From NCBI GenBank assembly GCA_018003515.1, contig JAGNDO010000006.1, positions 1 to 60,816 on the forward strand: a stretch of 60,816 bases of DNA, in the 5' to 3' direction. Positions 1 to 9,159 of this stretch are shown one piece after another. The notes under the pieces are model-generated. The model was not told the DNA's origin, did not search any database, and saw nothing but the letters and a program-made list of their open reading frames with translations. The stretch's first letter is position 1; the number at the start of each line of letters is the position of its first letter. The translations under genes were made by a program, and so were the position numbers. Source of the stretch: Caldilineaceae bacterium (GTDB taxonomy: Bacteria > Chloroflexota > Anaerolineae > Caldilineales > Caldilineaceae).

Positions 1-973
1 AGGCGGCCATCAGTTTGGGCAGCCCGGCGGCGTTGACCAGATCTGTGGGCATGGCCGCTCCGTCAAAGTCGGAGCCCAGGGCCACATGGTCGATACCCAT
101 GCGCTCCACCATATAGGTGGCGTGGCGTACGATTTCGGTGAGGGGGGTGACTTCCTTGCCCTGGCCGTCCGCCCGCAGGAAGCCCGTGTGATAGTTGATC
201 CCTACCACGCCGCCGGATTCGGCCACCGCGTCCAACTGCTTGTCGGTCAGGTTGCGGGGGGTGGTGCAGAGGGCGTGGGCGTTGGAGTGGGTGGCAACCA
301 AGGGCACGTCGGTGAGGGCGGCCACGTCCCAAAAGCCCTGCTCGTTCATGTGGGAGAGGTCCACCATGATCCCCAACTGGTTGCACTCTTTGACCAAGGC
401 CTTGCCTGCATCGGTCAGCCCTGGTCCCATGTCCGGGCTGCCGGGGAACTGGAAGGGGACGCCTTGGGCAAAGATAGTCGGGCGGCTCCACACCGGGCCG
501 AGGGAGCGCAGACCGGCGGCGTGGAAGACATGCAGGGCGTCCAGCTTTTTGTCGATGGCCTCGGCCCCTTCAAAGTGCATGATGGCGGCCAGCACCCCCG
601 TCTCCAAGGCCGTGGCCAGTTCATCCGCCGTGCGCACGATCTTGACCTGGCCCTGAGACTCGCTCTCCAAACGCAGGAGGCGGGCCACCATGCCCATTGC
701 GAAGTTGGTGGCATAGGTGCGGTGCAGCGCCGGGGGCAGGGGGACGGCGTAGCTCTCCTTGTCCTTGGGCAGGTCGGTTTCCTTCTTGCGGTTGGGCACC
801 CAGGTGGCGAAGAAGCCGCCGCCCAATCCGCCCGCCTTGGCCTTGGGCAGGTCAATGTGCAGGTCTGCCGTGTCGATAAAGAAGTCCCGATGCTGGCTGG
901 GCTTGGCCATGTGCATGCGCAGCAGGGTGTCGTTGTGGCCGTCAAAGATGGGTGGAAATGCAGTTGTGGTCAT
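1..973 (-). CDS. Membrane dipeptidase-type peptidase (M19 family), C-terminus outside the window
   Basis: Zinc peptidase of the renal dipeptidase (M19) family, which cleaves dipeptides. The reading frame starts at ATG 973 and is still open at base 1, so about 324 residues are visible of a family that usually has 350-400. Seen directly: N-terminal DGHNDTL (metal-binding His and Asp), VDLSHMN, THSNAHA followed by NLTD, and IDHVALGSDFDG near the window edge, all in the order expected for M19. No signal peptide is visible, so a cytoplasmic enzyme is likely. The start lies 5 bases after the prfB stop, with a GAGAGG ribosome-binding site inside the end of prfB. It is therefore the last gene of the ftsY-prfB operon. 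Confidence 0.9.
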   Translation of the reverse strand, partial: MTTTAFPPIFDGHNDTLLRMHMAKPSQHRDFFIDTADLHIDLPKAKAGGLGGGFFATWVPNRKKETDLPKDKESYAVPLPPALHRTYATNFAMGMVARLLRLESESQGQVKIVRTADELATALETGVLAAIMHFEGAEAIDKKLDALHVFHAAGLRSLGPVWSRPTIFAQGVPFQFPGSPDMGPGLTDAGKALVKECNQLGIMVDLSHMNEQGFWDVAALTDVPLVATHSNAHALCTTPRNLTDKQLDAVAESGGVVGINYHTGFLRADGQGKEVTPLTEIVRHATYMVERMGIDHVALGSDFDGAAMPTDLVNAAGLPKLMAA

Positions 974-978
974 GTGGT

Positions 979-2074
979 TTAATCCTCTCCCACTTGTTGT
1001 TTTAGCCAAGCTTCCATAAAATCGTCCAAAGCCCCATCTAATACGGCATAGGGGTTGCCGGTCTCGAAGTCCGTGCGCAGATCCTTGACCATCTGGTACG
1101 GATGCAGCACATAGTTGCGGATCTGCGAGCCGAAGTCGGCCTGCACGTTCTTGCCCTTGAGCCGGGCCCGCTCTTCGTCCAGCTTCTCCTGCTCGATGGC
1201 GTAGAGTTTGCCCCGCAGCACCTTCATGGCGCTTTCTCGATTCTGGGTCAGGCTGCGCTCGTTCTGGCAGGTGACCACGATGCCCGACGGGATGTGGAGC
1301 AGACGCACGGCGGTGGCGTTCTTCTGCACATTTTGGCCCCCGGCCCCGCTGCTCAAGAAGGTGTCCAGCTTGAGATCGTTGGCGTGGATCTCGATCTCGA
1401 TGTCCTGGTCCAAAATGGGCAGCACCTCCACCTTGGCAAAGCTGGTGTGGCGGCGGCTGGCGGAATCAAAGGGGCTGATGCGCACCAGGCGATGGGTGCC
1501 TTTTTCCGAACGCAAAAAGCCAAAGGCATAGGGGCCTTCGATCTCCACCGTGGTGGACTTGATCCCGGCTTCTTCGCCCTGGGTCATGTCGGTGATGGTG
1601 GTCTTGAAGTCCCGGCGTTCGGCCCAGCGCAGATACATGCGCAGGAGCATCTCGGTCCAATCCTGAGATTCGGTCCCCCCGGCCCCGGCGTGGATGCTGA
1701 TGATGGCCCCGCCGCTGTCGTATTTGCCGCCCAGGGCCAGGCGGAACTCCTGCTTTTCCAGGATGGCGTCCAGCTTGTCGGCTTCAAGATCCAGTTCCGC
1801 CACCATGTCCGGGTCATCCTCGGCCATGGTGGCCAGTTCCAGGGCGTCTTCTGCGCGGCGATAGAGACCGTTCCACAGATCCACGGTCTCCCGCAGGGCG
1901 CTCAGATCCTGCATCTTCTTTTGGGCCTCGCTCTGGTCATCCCAGAAACCGGGGCCGATGGACTCTTTGTCTAGTTCGGCGACTTGCTCGGCCTTGCTCA
2001 CCAAGTCAAAGCCGCCCCCTTATGAGGTCAACGCGCTCCAGCAAAGTGCTGAGCCGGGATTCGATTTCGGTCAT
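979..2074 (-). CDS. prfB: Peptide chain release factor 2, made by programmed +1 frameshift
   Basis: Class I release factor that terminates translation at UGA and UAA. The 5' part is 22 codons from ATG 2074 (MTEIESRL...DLIRGRL) and runs into an in-frame UGA at 2008-2006. After a +1 shift that skips base 2008, the second frame continues (D-LVSKAEQ...) to the stop at 979, giving about 364 residues, the usual RF2 length. The main frame has the GGQ motif (SSGAGGQNVQKN), which triggers peptide release, and SPF within RISPFDSASRRHTSF, the RF2-type stop-codon recognition tripeptide. It lies downstream of ftsY and just upstream of the M19 dipeptidase. No clear Shine-Dalgarno sequence precedes ATG 2074. 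Calling only the downstream frame from TTG 2004 would lose the N-terminus. Confidence 0.96.
2005..2020 (-). promoter_or_regulatory. prfB: prfB programmed +1 frameshift site
   Basis: Read on the minus strand the bases are AGGGGG CGG CTT TGA C. This is the same layout as the well-studied E. coli site (AGGGGG, three bases, CTTTGAC): an internal Shine-Dalgarno-like sequence three bases before the slippery CUU, then a UGA stop followed by C. RF2 shortage slows termination here and favours the shift, so the protein regulates its own synthesis. Confidence 0.96.
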
Positions 2075-2084
2075 GGTTGGTTTG

Positions 2085-2242
2085 CTTGTTGATTGGTTGA
2101 TATGTTGATTGGTTGATTTGTTGATTGGGCGGGCGATTGAGCGATTGAGCGATTGGGAGATTGGGAGATTGGCGGCGAATGCTCCTTGTCTCCCCTTCAC
2201 CCCTTCACCCGCTCACCCCTTCACCCGCTCACCCATTCATTC
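2085..2242. repeat. Degenerate 7-8 base tandem repeats between ftsY and prfB
   Basis: The gap between the ftsY stop and the prfB start is almost wholly short tandem repeats. One half is built of GATTGGT, GATTGAGC and GATTGGGA units. The other is built of CCCTTCACC and CGCTCACC units. The same two unit families recur elsewhere (4793-4840, 38468-38529, 55277-55396). No gene is supported here. Confidence 0.8.
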
Positions 2243-3190
2243 CCCTAAAAGCCCCTCCACATACGCCACCGGGTCAAACTCGGCGAAGTCGTCGATCTTC
2301 TCGCCGGTGCCCACAAAGCGCACGGGGACGCCTAGCTCTTTTTTGATGTTGAGGACCGCGCCGCCCTTGCTGGTGCCGTCCAATTTGGTGAGGACGATGC
2401 CGGTGATGCCCGTGGCCTCCATAAAGCCCTTGGCCTGCAAAATGGCGTTCTGGCCCGTGGAGCCGTCAATGACCAGCAGGATCTCGTGGGGAGCGCGGTG
2501 GACCTGCTTGGCCGCCACCTTGGTCAGCTTTTCCAGCTCGCGCATGAGGTTGAACTTGGTTTGCAAACGGCCCGCCGTGTCCACGATCAGCAGATCCGCC
2601 CGCCGGCTCTCCTGGCTGGCCCGCATGGCGTCGAAGAGGACAGCACCGGGATCCGCGCCGGGGACGCTGGCGATCACATCCACCCCGGCCCGCTCGCCCC
2701 AGATCTTGAGCTGATCGATGGCCGCGGCCCGATAGGTGTCCGCGGCGGCCATCACCACCTTGCGCCCCCGCTGTTTATAGCGATAGGCCATCTTGCCGAT
2801 GGTGGTGGTCTTGCCCGCCCCGTTCACCCCCACCACCAGCACCACGGTGAGAATGCGGGGCTGGTCGATGCGCAGAGGTTCGTCGGAACTGAGCAGGGTG
2901 ACGATCTCCTGTTTCAGCACATTGTACGCACCCTTGGTCGATTTGATGGCGTCCCGGCGCACCCGCTCCCGGGTGACCTTGACCAGTTCCGAGGCCGTGT
3001 TCATGCCCACGTCCCCCATGATCAGGGCTTCTTCCAACTCGTCCCACAGCTCGTCCGTGATCTCGTTTTCCTGGAAAATCGTGCCGATTCGACCCAAAAA
3101 ACTGCTGTTTCGGGTCTTCTCCAGGCTTTTTTCCAGCTTGATATCATCTGCGCTCTTCTGTTCGTCCTTGCCGAAAAGTCGTCTCAGCAC
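2237..3190 (-). CDS. ftsY: Signal recognition particle receptor FtsY
   Basis: SRP-family GTPase that docks ribosome-SRP complexes at the membrane. The NG domain is complete: a helical N domain ([10 protein letters not shown]... and [16 protein letters not shown]), then [14 protein letters not shown] (G1 P-loop), [11 protein letters not shown] (I-box/G2), DTAGR (G3), [11 protein letters not shown] (G4 and closing motif) and a C-terminal [14 protein letters not shown] chose GTG 3190, which has GGAG eight bases upstream and gives 317 residues starting [11 protein letters not shown]. The open frame extends upstream to ATG 3604, but that stretch crosses a palindromic repeat and looks non-coding. 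The acidic A domain of E. coli FtsY is absent, as in many bacteria. First gene of the operon with prfB and the M19 dipeptidase. Confidence 0.93.
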   Translation of the reverse strand: MLRRLFGKDEQKSADDIKLEKSLEKTRNSSFLGRIGTIFQENEITDELWDELEEALIMGDVGMNTASELVKVTRERVRRDAIKSTKGAYNVLKQEIVTLLSSDEPLRIDQPRILTVVLVVGVNGAGKTTTIGKMAYRYKQRGRKVVMAAADTYRAAAIDQLKIWGERAGVDVIASVPGADPGAVLFDAMRASQESRRADLLIVDTAGRLQTKFNLMRELEKLTKVAAKQVHRAPHEILLVIDGSTGQNAILQAKGFMEATGITGIVLTKLDGTSKGGAVLNIKKELGVPVRFVGTGEKIDDFAEFDPVAYVEGLLGE

Positions 3191-3645
3191 CGCATTGGCT
3201 CCATTCTTGCACGAGGGTTGGATGGTTTGGCCCCAGAGATCCCCCAGGGATCTCCGAGGGATCTTCCGAGCAACATCCCTGATTATATCATGGCGTATGA
3301 AGCCGAACAAAGAAATTTGGGCGCAACTGGATTTCATGGAGTTCACGTCCCCGGCAGTCGCCAAAATGGGTTTTATGTTCGGAATTACTGGTGGCGACTG
3401 CCGGGGACGTGGCTTGACCCCCTGAGATCCCGAAGAGATCCCAAAAGCCGAAATTTGCCCACAGGGTGCAGTGCTTGCATTGCCCGCTGGATTTAGATAC
3501 ACTAAAGCGTAATCGCTCTGCATCAATGGGGATGCTAGATTTGGCGGCTGGTATGCCTGTCGATGCCGGGGCTGAGTGGCTCCTTGCGTCATCGACCTCT
3601 GCAATGGGTGTTTTGGAGCAATCCGAGGAAGATGAAGGTGGTTTT
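3191..3645. other. Divergent intergenic region between ftsY and the threonine synthase
   Basis: It carries a cluster of GAGATCCC/GGGATCT repeats around 3234-3262 and 3420-3442 and a 20-bp perfect inverted repeat (3344-3363/3392-3411). Both open frames running through it look like read-through rather than coding sequence. Promoters for both flanking genes are expected here, but I see no convincing -35/-10 pair. Confidence 0.5.
3344..3411. repeat. 20-bp perfect inverted repeat with 28-base loop
   Basis: The left arm is 3344-3363 (CACGTCCCCGGCAGTCGCCA) and the right arm 3392-3411 is its exact reverse complement. No T-run follows either arm, so it is not a typical terminator. It is more likely a palindromic interspersed element. 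It sits between divergent genes. Confidence 0.85.
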
Positions 3646-4758
3646 GTGATCGCTTTTTGTCCTATTAGCAATTTTCGAGTCCCGGCTGAGTTTAGTCCCC
3701 TGCGCTGCCCCATCTCCGGCCAACCCTTGGAATATACGGATCTCCCCGCCTTTGATCCCACCCTCATTGACCCCGACCGTGCCGGCATCTGGCGCTATGC
3801 CCCCATGCTCCCGGTGCTGCCCCCAGCGACCGACCCCGTCACCCTGGGCGAGGGTTGGACCCCGTTGATCCCGGACAAATTTGCCGGGTTGCCCGTGTTG
3901 TGGAAGATGGATGCCCACATGCCCACGGGCAGCTATAAAGACCGGGGCGTCTCGGTCATGGTCAACTGGTTCCGCAACCAGGGTGTAGATATTCTGATGG
4001 ATGATTCGTCGGGCAATGCCGGGGCCAGTTTGGCCTGCTATGCGGCCCGGGCCAATATGGGTGCCCGCATCTTTGTGCCGGCCAGCGCCCCAGAGCCCAA
4101 AAAGGCCCAGATCGCCGTCTATGGGGCCGAACTCGTCGAGGTTCCCGGTTCCCGGATTGGGTCCACGGAAGCCGTGGAGGCGGTGATGGAGCAGGGGGCC
4201 GCCTATGCGTCCCACGCCTGGCACCCGGCTTTTTTGCTGGGCCAGATGACCGTGGCTTGGGAAATTTGGGAGCAATTGGGGCGCAAAGCACCGGATTGGC
4301 TGGTGGGGCCCGCGGGCCAAGGAGGGATGATGTTGGGGACTTGGCGGGGGTTTCAGCGTCTTTTTGATGCCGGACAGATCGACTATTTGCCCAAAATGGT
4401 GGCGGTGCAGGCCGAGCCATTCACGGCCATTTACGAAGCCTTCCACGAGCGCCGGGATCAGATCCGCAACCTCCCCCGCACGGGCAGCAGCCTGGCAGAT
4501 GGCATTTCCATCGAGAAGCCAGTGCATAGCCGTTCACTGCTTTCGGCCCTGCATCGTTCCGGCGGCACGGCCATCGCCGTCACGGACACGGAGATCCAGG
4601 CCGCCCATCACACCCTGGCCAGCCGGGGTCTCTTTGTGGAGCCGACCAGCGCCGCCGCGGCCGCCGCCCTGGTCAAACTGCGCCCCCACATCAAACCCGG
4701 CGAGACCGTCGCCGTGATCCTCACCGGGCACGGACTTAAGCGACCCCCGGCGCTTTAG
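3646..4758 (+). CDS. thrC: Threonine synthase-like PLP enzyme
   Basis: Fold-type II PLP enzyme that converts O-phosphohomoserine to threonine. The visible order fits threonine synthase: an N-terminal [13 protein letters not shown] segment, [19 protein letters not shown] with the PLP-binding lysine, SSGNAGAS (phosphate or substrate loop), and a C-terminal LTGHGLKRP, a typical threonine synthase ending. I favour GTG 3646 because AAGG lies 7 bases upstream, giving 370 residues. The frame is open back to 3466, but that part matches no family N-terminus. The zinc-ribbon-like start has CPIS where many homologues have CPxC, so it probably binds no metal. A cystathionine synthase or other PLP-II enzyme is less likely given the GHGLK ending. 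Confidence 0.87.
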   Translation: MIAFCPISNFRVPAEFSPLRCPISGQPLEYTDLPAFDPTLIDPDRAGIWRYAPMLPVLPPATDPVTLGEGWTPLIPDKFAGLPVLWKMDAHMPTGSYKDRGVSVMVNWFRNQGVDILMDDSSGNAGASLACYAARANMGARIFVPASAPEPKKAQIAVYGAELVEVPGSRIGSTEAVEAVMEQGAAYASHAWHPAFLLGQMTVAWEIWEQLGRKAPDWLVGPAGQGGMMLGTWRGFQRLFDAGQIDYLPKMVAVQAEPFTAIYEAFHERRDQIRNLPRTGSSLADGISIEKPVHSRSLLSALHRSGGTAIAVTDTEIQAAHHTLASRGLFVEPTSAAAAAALVKLRPHIKPGETVAVILTGHGLKRPPAL

Positions 4759-4792
4759 GGAAGATTGGAAGATTAAAGATTGCGTGCCTAGC

Positions 4793-4840
4793 CTCCCAAT
4801 CTCCCAATCTCCCAATCTCCCAATCTCCCAATCTCCCAAT
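4793..4840. repeat. Six tandem copies of the octamer CTCCCAAT
   Basis: Six perfect copies of CTCCCAAT run head to tail, followed by related CTCTCACT and CTTTCACT units up to the rnc ribosome-binding region. It is one member of a repeat family found at several intergenic sites in this window. Confidence 0.95.
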
Positions 4841-4878
4841 CTCTCACTCTTTCACTCTTTCACACACCAGGACTCATC

Positions 4879-5670
4879 ATGGATGGACGCTCAACCCAGG
4901 AGTTTTTGGCCGCCATAGGGATGCGGTTTGGCAATGTTTCCCTGCTAGAGCGGGCGTTTGTCCACCGCAGCTATGTGAATGAATATTTGGTGGAAGGGGT
5001 GGATGATCAAGCCCCCGCCGACAACGAACGGCTGGAGTTTTTGGGCGATTCGGTCTTGAGCATGCTTGTGAGCGAATTGCTCTTCACCCGCTATCCCAAC
5101 CGCCAGGAAGGGGATCTGACCACTCTGCGCGCCGCCCTGGTGCGCCGGGAAACCCTGGCTCGCTTTGCGGTCAAGCTCAACCTGGGCGAATTTCTTATGC
5201 TGGGGAACGGGGAGGAAGAGAGCGGCGGGCGCAGTCGGCCCGCCACCTTGTGCGCCACCTATGAGGCCGTGTTGGGCGCAATCTATGTGGACCAGGGCTT
5301 GGAGGCCGTGCGGGCGTTTGTGATCCCTGTGGTGGAGACCGAACTGGCCCAAATCGAACGCAGCGCCCTGGAAAAAGACCCCAAAAGCCGGGTTCAGGAA
5401 TGGGTGCAAAGCACCTTTGGCCGCACGCCTCGCTACAAGACCGTGGCCAGCATCGGCCCGGACCACGATAAGCTCTTCACCATCCAGGTCAGCGCCGGGG
5501 GGATCGCCTGCGGCGTGGGCCGGGGCCGCAGCAAGCAAGAAGCCGCCCAACTCGCCGCCGCCCATGCCCTGCACCGCCTCGGCCAACTCACCCCCGAATA
5601 TCTCCCCGACCCGGAACTCGAAGCCCTCTGGCCCATGCCCGATGTGGATGAGGGTTTTGGCCCCCACTGA
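4879..5670 (+). CDS. rnc: Ribonuclease III
   Basis: Double-stranded-RNA endonuclease for rRNA and mRNA processing; 263 residues. The N-terminal RNase III domain has the signature NERLEFLGDSVL (residues about 50-61), which supplies the conserved Glu and Asp metal ligands. The C-terminal dsRNA-binding domain (about 165-240) ends in GRGRSKQEAAQLAAAHAL. In the second active-site segment the usual D-x-x-E is A-T-Y-E (LCATYEAVLGAIY). The glutamate is kept, but the aspartate matching E. coli D114 is alanine. The ATG follows a CACACCAGGACTCATC leader with a weak ribosome-binding site. It lies 120 bases after the threonine synthase, with the octamer repeats between. Confidence 0.94.
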   Translation: MDGRSTQEFLAAIGMRFGNVSLLERAFVHRSYVNEYLVEGVDDQAPADNERLEFLGDSVLSMLVSELLFTRYPNRQEGDLTTLRAALVRRETLARFAVKLNLGEFLMLGNGEEESGGRSRPATLCATYEAVLGAIYVDQGLEAVRAFVIPVVETELAQIERSALEKDPKSRVQEWVQSTFGRTPRYKTVASIGPDHDKLFTIQVSAGGIACGVGRGRSKQEAAQLAAAHALHRLGQLTPEYLPDPELEALWPMPDVDEGFGPH

Positions 5671-5696
5671 ACCACCCCAATCCCAAAAAAGTTGAT

Positions 5697-5725
5697 TTGA
5701 CAGGCTCCGTATCCATTGCTATTCT
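5697..5725 (+). promoter_or_regulatory. Sigma-70-like promoter upstream of the BTAD regulator
   Basis: TTGACA at 5697-5702, a 17-base spacer, then TATTCT at 5720-5725 (4 of 6 to TATAAT). This is an exact -35 with ideal spacing. It lies about 150 bases upstream of the regulator ATG, with a direct repeat in between. Confidence 0.6.
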
Positions 5726-5794
5726 ATTCGTACTTCGTCTATAGTCTCCTGTCCCCTGCACATCGTTTGACGTCCACTGGCTGAGTCACACTCC

Positions 5795-5826
5795 TTTATT
5801 GACAATCGCTTTTATTGACAATCGCT
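5795..5826 (+). repeat. Perfect 16-bp direct repeat in the regulator leader
   Basis: TTTATTGACAATCGCT occurs twice, back to back (5795-5810 and 5811-5826), about 50 bases before the regulator start. A third partial copy (CGATTGCTGA) follows. The regulator has a DNA-binding winged helix, and regulators of this kind often bind direct repeats, so an autoregulatory site is plausible (inference). Confidence 0.6.
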
Positions 5827-5878
5827 CGATTGCTGAACGGTCGATCCCTGGACAGGACATGTTAGCAAGAAGGCCACG

Positions 5879-8800
5879 ATGCTGTCATTCACACTGCTTG
5901 GACAAGTTACGTTACACAAAGATGGGCTGCCTGTGGAACAGTTTCGCAGCCAGAAAGAATTGGCGCTGCTGGTCTATCTGGCCCACACAGGGCAGGCTCA
6001 CCCCCGTGATGCTGTAGCAGATTTGCTCTGGGATGGTCGTACAACCAAACGGGTCCGCTCCAACTTGCGCACGATCCTGGCGCGCCTGCGCAGACAGGTG
6101 GACGAGGATCTGTTGATCACCCGCCAGACCCTGGCCTTGACGCCAGAGCGTCTGCACCGGGTGGATTCCGCTCGGCTGATGCATGCGTTGACCGGATTTG
6201 GGCATGTTGATTCGGCACAAAAGGCTGCATCCTTGCATCAGATCCTGCGCACCTATGGCGGTGAGTTCCTCGCAGACTTTTATCTGAGCGATGCCCCCCA
6301 GTTTGACGAGTGGGCAACGATGACCCGGGAACAGATCCGCAGACAGGTCGTCGTCGCCCATCACAAGCTGACAAGCTATACACTGGAAACGGGCGCGCTG
6401 GATCAGGGCATTGTCGCTGCCCGGCAATGGGTCCAGGTGGATGCGCTCAACGAAATGGCGCACATGACGCTGATTCGGCTGCTTCTCCAAGGCGGCAACC
6501 TGCCCGAAGCCAAGGCCCAATACGCCGAATGTGTCCGGCTGCTGCGCACCGAACTGGACATGGATCCGCCCCCAGAGCTGACGGCCCTGGTCCAGAATGC
6601 TTCGATCAGCCCCCCAATTGTTCTTAATGGATCCCCCACTGCCCGCCACAACTTGCCCGTCCCCTACGATCAATTCATCAACCGCGGGGCTTCCCAGAAG
6701 GAGATCCATAGCCGTCTGGATCGATCTTGGTGCCGATTGGTAACCATCGTCGGCCAGGGGGGCGTAGGCAAGACTCGCCTGGCCCTCACCGTTGCCCGCA
6801 GCCGTCTCGACCGCTACCGGGACGGGGTGTGGTTTGTCGAATTGGAGAACGTAGATCCCGAAGACGGGGATCTGGCCGAGGCCATCGCCGTCGAGATCGC
6901 CTCGGTGTTGGATGTGCGTTTGAGCGGAACGGCCAAGCCAACGGCCCAACTGTTGGACCATCTGGCCTACAAAGAGATGCTCCTGGTGCTGGACAACTTT
7001 GACCATCTGATCCACGGCGTACAGGTGATCCTCGACATCACCAAGGGGTGTGATCGGGTGCAGATGATCGTGACCTCTCGGGAAGCCTTGCGGGTGCGGG
7101 CCGAGTGGACCATCGATCTGGCTGGGTTGCGCTATGCGGCCAACACCGAAGAAAGCGGCCAGTCAGATGCCGTGGCCCTCTTTGTGGCGCGTCGATCCCA
7201 GCAACGAAGGGATCCCCTCACCGCGGATGACATGGACGCTGTGCGCGCCATCTGCCAGATGGTGGAAGGGCTGCCCCTGGCCATCGAACTGGCCGCCGCC
7301 CTGACCCGGACCGCCTCGATCCCGGAGGTAGCGGAGCGTTTGCAGGCAGGGTTTGACGGGCTTGCCACTTCTCTGCGGGATGTGCCTGAACGGCACCGAT
7401 CCCTCGGTGTGGTCTTTGAAAGTTCTTGGCAAACGCTGACGCCTGCCCTGCAACAGCGGCTGGCCCGGCTATCGACTTTTGCTGGCGGCTTTACCGTCCA
7501 GGCCGCCCAGTTTGTGGCGTCCGCCACACCCCAAGATCTGACCGATCTGTACAACAAGTCACTCCTGAGCTTTGACGATGACCAGGATCGCTACGTACTC
7601 CATCCGGTTGTGAATGCCTACGCCAGGGAGAAATTGGCCGCTGGGGATCCGGCACCCCAGAATCACATCCGCTACTATCTCTCTCTGCTGGCCACAAAAC
7701 GAGAAACGCTCCAGGGCGATCAACCCCAGCTTGCGGTGGCTGTCATTGGATCGGAGATTGAAAATGTGCGGCTGGCCTGGCAGACGGGCATGGACCCGGT
7801 GTGGGTCGAGCAACTGCTGGCCGCGCTCGAACCTCTCTCGGTCTATCATCACTTGCAGGGGCTGAACCGCGAGGCAGAAGCCCTCATGCGAACTGTAGCG
7901 CAATCAGCGGCATCTTGGGGAGAGGCCGGTGCGGGACTGGCCATCCGCGCTGGGCTGGAGTTGGCCCGCTTCCAGAATCGGCTCGGTCGGTATCGTACGG
8001 CCATCCAGACCCTCCAGCGGGCGTTGACCTTGGATACTCGGCATGAGGACGCTTGGGCAGAGGGGATGGGCCATGTCTGGTGGGGCGAATCCCTGTGGCG
8101 GATGGGCGACTATGGCCCGGCCCGGCAAAAACTGCACCATGCCCTGTCCGTCGGCACCGCCATCGACTCGCCCTTTGTGGTGGGCTGGTCCCATCATCAG
8201 CTCGGCATCATCGATGACATCCAGAGCCGGTGGGATACCGCCCTGGACCACTTGCGGCAAGCCGATGATCTGTGGCGCACACTCAACAACGTCCGGCTAC
8301 AGGCGGTCACCCTCAACAGCCTGGGATTGGTCCACCATCATCAGGGCGACCTCTCCACTGCTCAGGATACTTTGGATCAAGCCCTGGCCCTCTGCACCCA
8401 GATCGACTACCGCTACTTGCAGACTTTTCTGCTTAACAGCTTGAGCATCATTGCCATTGAGCGGGATAACCTGTCCGACGCCCAGGACTATCTGGAGCGA
8501 GGGCTGGTCCTGGTGATGGCCAACGGCAACCTGACCAGTCAGGCGGACATCCATGTCAACCTGGGGCGCAATCATCGACTGTTGGGCCAATGGGCCTTGG
8601 CCGTTGACCATCTACAGCAAGGGCTAGATCTGGCCGAATCCATCGGCGACGTGGAGACGGCATCGATTGCCCTGCTCAACCTGGCCGCGGTCAAGCAGGT
8701 CCAAGGCGATGATCGGCTCCAGGCCGAGCTGCTCTATAATCAGGCCCTGGGCATGGCCCGCCAAGCCGACCTGCCCAGAACAGCCTGCGAAGCCCTAATC

Positions 8801-8947
8801 GGCATGGCCGAACTCCTCAGCAAGGCGGATGAAGCGCGGGCCCGAAGCTTCAGCGCCGAAGCTGTCACCCTGGCCGATGTCCTGCAAAATCCGGATATGA
8901 TCCAGCGAGCTACCTCGATCCACAATTATTTGACCGTCTCCGTATAG
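5879..8947 (+). CDS. BTAD/NB-ARC/TPR transcriptional regulator (SARP/AfsR-like)
   Basis: Large STAND-class regulator of 1022 residues. In order: an OmpR-type winged helix (about 1-95, LLGQVTLHKDG... LLWDGRTTKRVRSNLRTILARLR), a bacterial transcriptional activation domain (about 100-245), and an NB-ARC ATPase. The ATPase has Walker A GQGGVGKTRLAL near residue 291, Walker B LLVLDNFDHL near 368, VTSRE near 398, and GLPLAIELAAAL. About nine TPR-like helical pairs fill residues 640-1015. ATP-dependent switching relieved by a ligand or partner bound to the TPRs is the family model. The target is not shown by the sequence, but the next gene downstream (a secreted protein) and its own promoter are likely candidates. 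It is monocistronic, with a 212-base gap after it. Confidence 0.9.
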   Translation: MLSFTLLGQVTLHKDGLPVEQFRSQKELALLVYLAHTGQAHPRDAVADLLWDGRTTKRVRSNLRTILARLRRQVDEDLLITRQTLALTPERLHRVDSARLMHALTGFGHVDSAQKAASLHQILRTYGGEFLADFYLSDAPQFDEWATMTREQIRRQVVVAHHKLTSYTLETGALDQGIVAARQWVQVDALNEMAHMTLIRLLLQGGNLPEAKAQYAECVRLLRTELDMDPPPELTALVQNASISPPIVLNGSPTARHNLPVPYDQFINRGASQKEIHSRLDRSWCRLVTIVGQGGVGKTRLALTVARSRLDRYRDGVWFVELENVDPEDGDLAEAIAVEIASVLDVRLSGTAKPTAQLLDHLAYKEMLLVLDNFDHLIHGVQVILDITKGCDRVQMIVTSREALRVRAEWTIDLAGLRYAANTEESGQSDAVALFVARRSQQRRDPLTADDMDAVRAICQMVEGLPLAIELAAALTRTASIPEVAERLQAGFDGLATSLRDVPERHRSLGVVFESSWQTLTPALQQRLARLSTFAGGFTVQAAQFVASATPQDLTDLYNKSLLSFDDDQDRYVLHPVVNAYAREKLAAGDPAPQNHIRYYLSLLATKRETLQGDQPQLAVAVIGSEIENVRLAWQTGMDPVWVEQLLAALEPLSVYHHLQGLNREAEALMRTVAQSAASWGEAGAGLAIRAGLELARFQNRLGRYRTAIQTLQRALTLDTRHEDAWAEGMGHVWWGESLWRMGDYGPARQKLHHALSVGTAIDSPFVVGWSHHQLGIIDDIQSRWDTALDHLRQADDLWRTLNNVRLQAVTLNSLGLVHHHQGDLSTAQDTLDQALALCTQIDYRYLQTFLLNSLSIIAIERDNLSDAQDYLERGLVLVMANGNLTSQADIHVNLGRNHRLLGQWALAVDHLQQGLDLAESIGDVETASIALLNLAAVKQVQGDDRLQAELLYNQALGMARQADLPRTACEALIGMAELLSKADEARARSFSAEAVTLADVLQNPDMIQRATSIHNYLTVSV

Positions 8948-8994
8948 ATCGAAACAGACTCCTCTCTTGATTCCCTGTCTCAAATTTATGCCAA

Positions 8995-9023
8995 CGCTTC
9001 CTTTGGAAGCGCTTTGGAAGCGC
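8995..9023 (+). repeat. Short hairpin and 11-bp tandem repeat between regulator and secreted protein
   Basis: CGCTTCC-TTT-GGAAGCG forms a 7-bp perfect hairpin (8995-9011). TTTGGAAGCGC is repeated directly at 9002-9012 and 9013-9023. No T-run follows. It could be a weak terminator for the regulator gene or a binding site upstream of the next gene. Confidence 0.45.
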
Positions 9024-9159
9024 TGGTTCTGCTATGGTGTTGACTGCCTCAGAATATCGCGTCGAGTCAAGAGGCATCTGCGTCTTTTTTGCTGTATCGT
9101 TCTATTCCGCAGTAGACCGTGGCACCAGATTTATGAGCCAACCCACACAGGAGTCAACC

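Noticed and set aside
979..2074. prfB as a broken gene
   Set aside because: The in-frame UGA is followed by C and preceded by CTT and AGGGGG at the standard distance, so the shift is programmed, not a defect.
3466..3645. Longer N-terminus of the threonine synthase
   Set aside because: The extra 60 residues match no family start, lack a ribosome-binding site and begin close to a palindromic repeat; GTG 3646 is better supported.
4793..4840. CRISPR array
   Set aside because: Units are 8 bases with no spacers, and no cas gene is in the window. The same holds for the other tandem repeats.
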